From Oscillospiraceae bacterium (lineage in GTDB: Bacteria > Bacillota > Clostridia > UMGS1883): DNA of 12,372 nucleotides. The DNA lies in NCBI GenBank assembly GCA_022508735.1, contig JAFLUQ010000063.1:1-12372 (forward strand), in the 5' to 3' direction. The notes beneath the pieces are model-generated. The model did not search any database and was not told where the DNA came from. It saw only the letters and a list, made by a program, of their open reading frames with translations. Position numbers and translations under genes: made by a program. How positions within the stretch are numbered: position 1 is the first letter of the stretch; each line of letters begins with the position of its first letter. Below, in pieces: positions 6,818 to 12,372 of this stretch.

Positions 6818-6847
6818 AGTATATGGGAGAGGGTAGAATAATAGAAC
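6818..6847 (-). promoter_or_regulatory. Sigma-E-type promoter of the spoIIIA operon
   Basis: On the minus strand GTTCTATT (6840-6847) and CATATACT (6818-6825) are separated by 14 bases. The -10 matches the sigma-E consensus (CATACAnT) in all but one defined base, and the -35 keeps six of eight bases of GTCATATT. The spoIIIA operon is a known sigma-E target in the mother cell of B. subtilis, and the placement about 17-24 bases before the spoIIIAA ATG fits. Confidence 0.65.
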
Positions 6848-6882
6848 AGTGCAAATTTAACCTCTGCGTAACAATAAAACTC

Positions 6883-6911
6883 TTGATTTTTTAGGAAAAT
6901 AGTAGTAAAAT
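6883..6911 (+). promoter_or_regulatory. Sigma-A-type promoter for the rightward operon
   Basis: TTGATT (6883-6888) and TAAAAT (6906-6911) are separated by 17 bases in an A/T-rich stretch, a good vegetative promoter. Transcription from about 6918 would give a leader of roughly 85 bases before the AI-2E family gene. It is back to back with, but does not overlap, the sigma-E-type promoter of spoIIIA (35 bases between the two -35 elements). Confidence 0.6.
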
Positions 6912-6938
6912 AGAAACTGGAATACTGTAAAGACAATG

Positions 6939-6971
6939 CCGTGCAAAAACCGCATGGGAGCCTTGCGCGGT
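6939..6971 (+). other. Leader segment able to form alternative hairpins
   Basis: Within the leader of the rightward operon CCGTGC (6939-6944) can pair with GCATGG (6952-6957) or with GCGCGG (6965-6970), each with one G-U pair. ACCGC (6949-6953) can pair with GCGGT (6967-6971). The options exclude each other. There is no T-run, so it is not a terminator, and I recognise no known riboswitch. The folds are read by eye. Confidence 0.3.
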
Positions 6972-7002
6972 ATGACTAAAAACGAATGGGAGCGGCGAAC
7001 AA

Positions 7003-8373
7003 ATGAATTTCAAATGGAACGGCGACGACCAGAAATATATAAAGCTTGGCCTGACAGCCTTTACCGTGGTGGTCATGAGTATATTGGCGAATCAGGTGCT
7101 GCACCAGCTGCCGCTGCTGACGGAGGGTGTAAAGACCTTTTTAAGCTGCCTCAGGCCCATAATTTACGGACTTGTTTTTGCCTATCTGCTGACTCCGGCA
7201 GTGAAGCTGTTCGAGGGCTTGCTTTATCCGCCGTGCCGGATGGCGGGCGGGGAGCTCAACAAGCTTATACGGAAGGTAAAGCCCTCAAAGACAGACGACG
7301 GCAAAAAAATTGATGAAAAAAGCCTTCGTATAGCCCGTGGCATAAGCATAGTTCTCACCTGGGGACTCGCTGTGATGTTCATAGCGGTATTGGTAAAAAT
7401 GGTGGTGCCCGAGGTCATGAACAGCGTTGTAAACGTCAAGGATAACATGCCCTTCTATGTTTTCAAGTTCCGCCGCTGGATTTCCGATATTATGGAGGGA
7501 AACCCCGAGATACGCGACTGGGTCATGGCACAGATAAGCAATCTCTACAGCGAGTTCAATTCCCTTATGGACCGCCTGCCCGATATTATGGAAAGTCTCT
7601 CCGGAGTATTTTCCAACCTCAGTGATTTTGTGGGCAGCCTCTCAACGGGCGTGTTCAGCGCTGTTTACGGCTTGTTTAACGTTGTGATCGGTGTGATCGT
7701 TTCGATCTACGTCATGGGCGCGAGGGAAACCTTTATTGCTCAGGCGAAAAAGGTGGTTTACGCAGTGTTCCCCGTTCGCCGTGCAAACGACCTTGCCAAT
7801 GTCGCCCGGCTGACACACGTGAAGTTCGGCAATTTCTTTGTTGGCAAGATAATCGATTCAATAATTATCGGTCTGTTATGCTTTGTGTTGGTATCGATCT
7901 TCCGCATACCTTATGCGGTGCTTATCAGCTTTATTGTTGGCGTGACGAATATAATTCCGTTTTTCGGTCCCTTCATCGGAGCGGTTCCGGGAGCGGTGCT
8001 GCTCATACTGACCGACCCCCTGCGCTGCCTGTACTTCCTCATAATCGTGGTGGTGCTTCAGCAGTTTGACGGAAATATCCTCGGCCCGAAGATACTCGGC
8101 AACTCTATCGGTATCTCGAGCTTCTGGATAATGTTCTCTATACTCGTGTTCGGCGGAATGTTCGGCTTCTGGGGGCTATTATGCGGTGTGCCGCTGTTCG
8201 CAGTCATCTATGAGCTTATTTCCGACTTTGTGAACAACCGCCTGAGGAGTAAAAAGTTTTCAACGGTCACTGACGACTACTGCGATCTCAATTATATCGA
8301 CGCTGAGACCGGTCAGGCCGTAAATAAAAAAGATAAGGAAGATGCAAATGTTTCTAAAGGTTCTAAGAGATAA
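7003..8373 (+). CDS. AI-2E family transporter (membrane protein)
   Basis: This 456-residue membrane protein belongs to the AI-2E transporter family (PF01594; TqsA, PerM and related proteins, some of them Na+/H+ antiporters). Membrane segments are seen near residues 14-32, 48-64, 111-133, 215-238, 279-300, 303-323, 325-352 and 372-408. The family signatures are NIIPFFGPFIGAVPG (316-330), LQQFDGNILGPKILGNSIG (352-370) and GFWGLLCGVP (388-397). A long soluble stretch (about 134-210) between the second and third membrane groups is usual. The C-terminal tail (from about 412) is charged and its end overlaps the GH51 gene. ATG 7003 has GGGAG about 10 bases upstream. The transported molecule cannot be read from sequence; the family name does not prove AI-2 export. 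Confidence 0.9.
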   Translation: MNFKWNGDDQKYIKLGLTAFTVVVMSILANQVLHQLPLLTEGVKTFLSCLRPIIYGLVFAYLLTPAVKLFEGLLYPPCRMAGGELNKLIRKVKPSKTDDGKKIDEKSLRIARGISIVLTWGLAVMFIAVLVKMVVPEVMNSVVNVKDNMPFYVFKFRRWISDIMEGNPEIRDWVMAQISNLYSEFNSLMDRLPDIMESLSGVFSNLSDFVGSLSTGVFSAVYGLFNVVIGVIVSIYVMGARETFIAQAKKVVYAVFPVRRANDLANVARLTHVKFGNFFVGKIIDSIIIGLLCFVLVSIFRIPYAVLISFIVGVTNIIPFFGPFIGAVPGAVLLILTDPLRCLYFLIIVVVLQQFDGNILGPKILGNSIGISSFWIMFSILVFGGMFGFWGLLCGVPLFAVIYELISDFVNNRLRSKKFSTVTDDYCDLNYIDAETGQAVNKKDKEDANVSKGSKR

Positions 8374-10246
8374 GGTAAAAACCGAGGTAAATCCCCACAT
8401 GATAGGGATATTCTTCGAGGATATAAACTACGGGGCGGACGGCGGACTCTACGCCGAGCTCCTCGAGAACCGCTCCTTCGACTTTTTCCCGACCAAGATC
8501 AACGCCTATAATTCGCCGCTCATTGCGTGGAAGACTGTTGGCGCTGCCGCTATGGAGAGCCGCAACGATGAGCCCATGAACAGCGTGAACACCGGCTACG
8601 TACGCCTGAAGGCCGAGGCCGCCGGAGGCGGCATTGCCAACCGGGCCTATGAGGGTTGCTATCTTGAGGAAGGGGAGGAGTACGATTTCTCTTTCTATTC
8701 CCGCGGCGGATATAGCGGAGAGATAGTTTTCTCTCTGGTGAGCGAGGGCGAGGTTATAGCTTCCGCCTCGTTTAGCGGAGCCTGCGAAAAGTGGGAGAAG
8801 CGGAGCGCGAGCCTCAGGGCCGTAAAGACCGTATACGACGCCGAGCCGAGGATAACCCTTTCCGAGGCCGGAACTGTGGACATCGATATGTGCTCCCTGT
8901 TCCCCAAAAAGACCTTTATGGGCCGCGAAAACGGTCTTCGCCCGGATATGGCTCAGGCGCTTAAGGATATGCGCCCGGGCTTCATGCGCTTCCCCGGCGG
9001 CTGCATCGTCGAGGGCAACGGCCTTAATAACCGCTACCGCTGGAAGGATACGATCGGCCCCATCGAGACCCGAAAGGGCAACTGGAACCGCTGGCAGGAA
9101 GGCGGTGTGGGCGTGTATGCCCCCGACTACTATCAGAGCTACGGATTGGGCTTTTACGAGTATTTCCTTCTATGTGAGGATTTAGAGTGTGAGCCGCTGC
9201 CGGTGCTGAACTGCGGCATGGGCTGCCAGTACCAGTGCGAGGAGACCGTACCTCTCGAGGAGCTGGACGAATATATTCAGGACGCTCTTGACTTGATCGA
9301 GTTTGCCAACGGCTCTGCAGACACCGAGTGGGGTTCAAAAAGGGCCGAAATGGGCCATCCAAAGCCTTTTGGCATGAAATATCTCGCCATAGGCAACGAA
9401 CAGTGGGAGGAGGGCTACTTCGAGCGGTACGAGGCCTTCCAGAAGGTACTGGCCGAAAAGCACCCCGAAATTCTGCTGATCTCTTCCTCCGGCCCCTATG
9501 CCGCCGGCAAGGAATTCGAGAAGGCATGGAACTGGCTCGAGGGCAAGGGTAAGGACTTCGCCTTTGCCGTAGACGAGCATTACTATGTTCCTTCGCGGTG
9601 GCTGTTTAACAACACCGACCGCTACGATAACTATGACCGCTCTATGCCCAAGGTCTTTGCGGGCGAGTACGCCTGCCACCTGAGCGGCCATCAGCCGCGG
9701 CCAAACAACCTTGAAGCCGCACTGGCTGAGGCGGCAATGATGACCGGCTTCGAGCGCAACGCCGACGTGGTGCACCTGGCGGCCTATGCTCCGCTGTTTG
9801 CCCGTGAGGGCTTCACCCAGTGGACGCCGGACCTGATTTTCGTGAACAACCATGAGGTAATGCTGACGCCCTCATACTATGTTCAGCAGCTGTTCAGCAA
9901 GAATCTGCCCGAATACGAAACGGAGTTCGCCTGCAACGCCGGTAACGACCTGTATATCTGCGCCGGAACCAAGGGCGACGAGTGCATAGTCAAAATAGTA
10001 AACAACAGGCCGCAGCCTGCTTTGATGAGTCTTGGCTGCGCTGATAGCCCTGCCAATGGAGGAACGGCGGAATATCTCGCCGTAGAAATGGCCGAAAACG
10101 CGGACTTCAAAAAAATTCTTGAGACCAAAAACATCCTAAAGCATAAGGATAGGGTGAAGCCGGTTGTTGAGAGCTTTGAAGGCTGTGAGTATGAGCTTAA
10201 GCCATTTTCATTTACAGTTATTAGATTTAAGGTAAAGGAAGATTAA
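8348..10246 (+). CDS. GH51 alpha-L-arabinofuranosidase, cytoplasmic
   Basis: This 632-residue retaining glycoside hydrolase would remove terminal alpha-L-arabinofuranosyl groups from arabinan or arabinoxylan oligosaccharides. The start shows HMIGIFFEDINYGADGGLY. Residues about 60-185 form a beta-rich carbohydrate-binding-like insert, followed by RPGFMRFPGGCIVEG (209-223), TIGPIETRKGNWN and the acid/base motif AIGNEQWEEGY (Glu351). The nucleophile motif is VFAGEYACH (Glu440). A beta-sandwich C-terminal domain (about 510-632) ends KPFSFTVIRFKV. There is no signal peptide, so it acts on imported oligosaccharides, consistent with an arabinose pathway in this window. ATG 8348 is chosen over ATG 8342 because AAGGA lies 8 bases before it. 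The gene overlaps the AI-2E gene by 26 bases, implying translational coupling. Confidence 0.93.
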   Translation: MFLKVLRDKVKTEVNPHMIGIFFEDINYGADGGLYAELLENRSFDFFPTKINAYNSPLIAWKTVGAAAMESRNDEPMNSVNTGYVRLKAEAAGGGIANRAYEGCYLEEGEEYDFSFYSRGGYSGEIVFSLVSEGEVIASASFSGACEKWEKRSASLRAVKTVYDAEPRITLSEAGTVDIDMCSLFPKKTFMGRENGLRPDMAQALKDMRPGFMRFPGGCIVEGNGLNNRYRWKDTIGPIETRKGNWNRWQEGGVGVYAPDYYQSYGLGFYEYFLLCEDLECEPLPVLNCGMGCQYQCEETVPLEELDEYIQDALDLIEFANGSADTEWGSKRAEMGHPKPFGMKYLAIGNEQWEEGYFERYEAFQKVLAEKHPEILLISSSGPYAAGKEFEKAWNWLEGKGKDFAFAVDEHYYVPSRWLFNNTDRYDNYDRSMPKVFAGEYACHLSGHQPRPNNLEAALAEAAMMTGFERNADVVHLAAYAPLFAREGFTQWTPDLIFVNNHEVMLTPSYYVQQLFSKNLPEYETEFACNAGNDLYICAGTKGDECIVKIVNNRPQPALMSLGCADSPANGGTAEYLAVEMAENADFKKILETKNILKHKDRVKPVVESFEGCEYELKPFSFTVIRFKVKED

Positions 10247-10247
10247 G

Positions 10248-10886
10248 ATGGAGAAAAACAGTGTAAACATAAGAACCTTGGTGATTTTCGCATTATTTGT
10301 AGCGATTATCGGAGTTCTGTCTGTAACGCCTTTGGGTATGATACCCTTGGGCTTCATGAACGCCACGACGATACATATTCCCGTCATCGTCGGCGCAATC
10401 ATTCTTGGCCCTAAATTCGGTGCGGCGTTGGGCGGTGTGTTCGGCTTGGTGAGCTTTCTTAAAGCCAGCTTTTCACCTATGGTAACGTCCTTCCTGTTTT
10501 CGCCGCTTATCCCGGTTCCCGGAACGGGCCGCGGAAGCCTGTGGGCACTGGTCATAGCCTTTGTTCCGCGCATACTCGTGGGCGTTGTGGCCTACTATGC
10601 CTACGCGGCGGTGAGGCGTATATCCAGAAATGAAGCTGTGGCTATGGGTATTGGAGCCTTCCTCGGTTCCATGACCAATACCGCTTTTGTAATGAGCCTC
10701 ATATATGTGATCTTCCGTGGAGCTTATGCCGAGGTAGTGGAGCTTGCCGGAAGGACTATCGGGGTATTTATCGGCATGACTGTAGTTATAAACGGAATTC
10801 CCGAGGCCATTGTGGCTGTGGTGATCTCCGTGGCTGTGTGCAAGGTTTTGAAGAAGATGATAAAGACGGAGACTGCCAATGCGTGA
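10248..10886 (+). CDS. ECF transporter S component, PanT-like (possible pantothenate binding subunit)
   Basis: This 212-residue membrane protein has about six hydrophobic segments (about 9-27, 30-52, 56-72, 97-121, 130-156 and 168-200), the size and layout of ECF (energy-coupling factor) substrate-binding subunits. The block GFMNATTIHIPVIVGAIILG (35-54) followed by PKFGAALGG, and the later FLGSMTNTAFV (138-148), resemble the pantothenate/folate-type S subunits (PF12822). Pantothenate is my best guess for the ligand but is not proven. No ECF ATPase or T subunit is in the window, so it would share a general ECF module encoded elsewhere. ATG 10248 is one base after the GH51 stop, with AGGAAG 6 bases upstream. 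It overlaps the next gene by 8 bases. Confidence 0.82.
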   Translation: MEKNSVNIRTLVIFALFVAIIGVLSVTPLGMIPLGFMNATTIHIPVIVGAIILGPKFGAALGGVFGLVSFLKASFSPMVTSFLFSPLIPVPGTGRGSLWALVIAFVPRILVGVVAYYAYAAVRRISRNEAVAMGIGAFLGSMTNTAFVMSLIYVIFRGAYAEVVELAGRTIGVFIGMTVVINGIPEAIVAVVISVAVCKVLKKMIKTETANA

Positions 10887-11784
10887 AATAAGCATAACCG
10901 AAATTGAAAATGTTAAAATTGGCTCTGCCGAGGACATGGACGCCCGGACGGGCTGCACGGTCGTTATCTGCGAGCAGGGAGCGCCAACGGGCGTGGACGT
11001 TCGCGGCGGCGGCCCTGCCAGCCGTGAGACGGAGCTCTTAAGCCAGCAGGCTACCTGTGACAGAGTTCACGCCGTGCTGCTCAGTGGCGGCAGCGCCTTT
11101 GGCCTTGACGCCGCCGGCGGAGTTATGGAATATCTTGAAAATAAGGGCGTGGGCCTTCCCGTGGGAAGCGCTATTGTGCCGTTGGTGTGCCAGTCCTGCA
11201 TTTTTGACCTGCTGGTGGGTAAAAATCTCCGTCCGGATAAAGAAATGGCGAAGCGGGCCTGCGAGGCCGCGGAGCTTAACGAGCCAAAAAGCGGGCGCGT
11301 GGGCGCGGGAGCCGGAGCCACTGTGGGCAAGCTTTTGGGGCCGGACTTCAGCATGGACAGCGGCCTCGGCATTTACGCCGTGCAGCTGGGCGAGCTGAAG
11401 GTGGGGGCCGTTGTGGCCGTAAACGCCAGCGGCGACATAATCGACTTTGAGAGCGGCGATATAATCGCCGGGCTATTGAACGATGATAAAACCGGCTTCC
11501 GCGACAGCGAAAAGACCCTGTATGAGCTTGCGGAAATGCGGCCGGGAAATACGACCATAGGCGTTATAATTACCAATGCTAAATTTGATAAATCCCGCAT
11601 GACCAAGGTGGCTCAGATGGCTCAAGACGGCTATGCACGCTCTCTCCGCCCGGTGCACACCACCATGGATGGCGACACGGTCTACGCCATGAGCGTGGGC
11701 AGTGTGGAGAGTAATGTTGATCTGGTCGGCACGCTTGCGGCAAGGGTCATGGCAGCTGCAATAAGGAATGCAGTTAGGAGTTAA
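10879..11784 (+). CDS. P1 family (DmpA/S58-type) self-processing peptidase
   Basis: This 301-residue N-terminal nucleophile amidase belongs to the family of DmpA and BapA, L-aminopeptidase/D-esterase/beta-peptidyl aminopeptidases. Visible blocks are DVRGGGPASRET (40-51), LLSGGSAFGLDAAGG (67-81), GRVGAGAGATVGK (139-151), GIYAVQLGELKVGAVVAVNA (164-183) and RPGNTTIGVIITNA (221-234). Members cut themselves before the residue after N224, exposing a Ser or Thr nucleophile; here that residue is Thr225. No signal peptide is present, so it is cytoplasmic. ATG 10879 has GGAG 7 bases upstream and overlaps the ECF subunit gene by 8 bases, so the two are translationally coupled. Its substrate is unknown. 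Confidence 0.9.
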   Translation: MREISITEIENVKIGSAEDMDARTGCTVVICEQGAPTGVDVRGGGPASRETELLSQQATCDRVHAVLLSGGSAFGLDAAGGVMEYLENKGVGLPVGSAIVPLVCQSCIFDLLVGKNLRPDKEMAKRACEAAELNEPKSGRVGAGAGATVGKLLGPDFSMDSGLGIYAVQLGELKVGAVVAVNASGDIIDFESGDIIAGLLNDDKTGFRDSEKTLYELAEMRPGNTTIGVIITNAKFDKSRMTKVAQMAQDGYARSLRPVHTTMDGDTVYAMSVGSVESNVDLVGTLAARVMAAAIRNAVRS

Positions 11785-11863
11785 GGTTACTTAGGGAGCT
11801 TTTGCATCTTAATTTGCCGCTGCTCTCATTTTGGGCATTGTTTTGGGTAAGGGGGAAGAATGT

Positions 11864-12313
11864 ATGGGCGAAATATTAGCTAAGATACTGACCTACATTT
11901 TTGTACTGATAATCTATCTTTTCATCTACGCCATAATCAGAATGATATACTTCGATATCCGCGCCATGAACCGCAAAAAGAGCGGCGGCCTGGCTGAAGC
12001 TTACCTTAAGCTCATAAATCTCCGCCGCGATCTGGATTTCAATGTTGACGAGAGCTATGAGCTGGAGGACGATGAGATCATCGGCCGCGGCAACAAGTGC
12101 ACCCTCTGCCTGCCGGATAAGTATCTGAGCGTGCGGCACTGCCGCATATACAAGGCTGACGACAGCTTCTTCATTGAGGATCTCGACAGCACCAACGGCA
12201 CCTTCTTAAACGGCGATGAGCTGGGCGACGAGGCTGTGGAGCTTATAGACGGCGATAAAATATCCATAGGCCGCCTGAACTTTATATTTGTTATGCCGAA
12301 GACGCAGGAGTAG
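11864..12313 (+). CDS. Membrane-anchored FHA-domain protein
   Basis: This 149-residue protein has one N-terminal membrane segment (about 7-30), a basic linker (RAMNRKKSGG) and a cytoplasmic forkhead-associated domain from about 66 to 144. All phosphothreonine-binding landmarks are present: GRG with Arg75, SVRH with Ser89 and His92, and STNGT with Asn111. FHA domains bind phosphothreonine, so a Ser/Thr kinase partner is likely elsewhere. Short one-membrane-span FHA proteins in Clostridia often sit beside FtsW/RodA and penicillin-binding-protein genes, but none is seen here because the window ends. The start is ATG 11864, after a GGGGGAAGA ribosome site; a TTG at 11831 would add 11 residues without a ribosome site. 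The 79-base gap before it shows no clear promoter or terminator. Confidence 0.9.
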   Translation: MGEILAKILTYIFVLIIYLFIYAIIRMIYFDIRAMNRKKSGGLAEAYLKLINLRRDLDFNVDESYELEDDEIIGRGNKCTLCLPDKYLSVRHCRIYKADDSFFIEDLDSTNGTFLNGDELGDEAVELIDGDKISIGRLNFIFVMPKTQE

Positions 12314-12372
12314 GGCTATAACGTGAAAAATAAGCGTCGCATCTCACCCTTTATCGGAGCTTGAAGTACACA

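Noticed and set aside
6795..6854. In-frame upstream extension of SpoIIIAA
   Set aside because: The sigma-E-type promoter lies within it, so the transcript would not contain that start.
6936..7313. A 125-codon plus-strand frame starting in the operon leader
   Set aside because: It has no ribosome site and is out of frame with the AI-2E gene that it overlaps for most of its length; it is Arg-rich and resembles no family I know.
11785..11863. Possible promoter or terminator before the FHA gene
   Set aside because: TTGCAT and TTGGGC are present, but no -10 element lies at a suitable distance and there is no stable inverted repeat.
1..12372. Search for tRNA, CRISPR repeats, IS ends, attachment sites and defence genes
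   Set aside because: No repeated units, tRNA-like arms, transposase or defence motifs were found by eye; the window is nearly all coding with ordinary chromosomal genes.

Overview
The window looks like a chromosomal segment of a spore-forming, fairly GC-rich member of Clostridia, most likely a gut or rumen type in the Oscillospirales/Ruminococcaceae direction. This is inferred from a complete spoIIIAA-AH operon, a clostridial-style Asp23 protein directly after spoIIIAH, an ECF transporter subunit and the set of plant-sugar genes. There are no rRNA, tRNA, CRISPR, IS or phage features.

The layout is two divergent blocks around an intergenic region at 6795-7002. Reading leftwards (minus strand) from 6794 is the whole stage III sporulation operon, spoIIIAA, AB, AC, AD, AE, AF, AG, AH. 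Its genes are tightly packed, with 4-26 base overlaps or gaps of up to 42 bases. A good sigma-E-type promoter lies just upstream of spoIIIAA, and a second sigma-E-like candidate lies at the end of spoIIIAG. The operon is followed by an Asp23/Gls24 family gene with its own vegetative-type promoter. After that come an L-fucose/L-arabinose isomerase family gene and araD (L-ribulose-5-phosphate 4-epimerase), which runs off the left edge.

Reading rightwards (plus strand) from a sigma-A-type promoter at 6883-6911 are an AI-2E family membrane protein, a cytoplasmic GH51 alpha-L-arabinofuranosidase, a PanT-like ECF transporter substrate-binding subunit, a P1 (DmpA-type) self-processing peptidase, and a small membrane-anchored FHA-domain protein. 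The first four overlap or nearly touch and are probably one operon. The FHA gene is 79 bases further on and may belong to it or begin the next unit.

Functionally, GH51 would release L-arabinose inside the cell. The isomerase would convert it to L-ribulose, and after phosphorylation by a kinase not in this window AraD would give D-xylulose 5-phosphate. The arabinose pathway is therefore split across both sides of the sporulation operon. SpoIIIAA-AH build the mother-cell half of the channel that connects mother cell and forespore. The ECF subunit plus P1 peptidase pair suggests uptake and processing of a small amide or vitamin, possibly pantothenate-related; this is inference. I see no clearly novel defence or mobile system. 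The most interesting points are the gene arrangement, the non-canonical isomerase, the internal promoter and the ECF-S/P1 pair.
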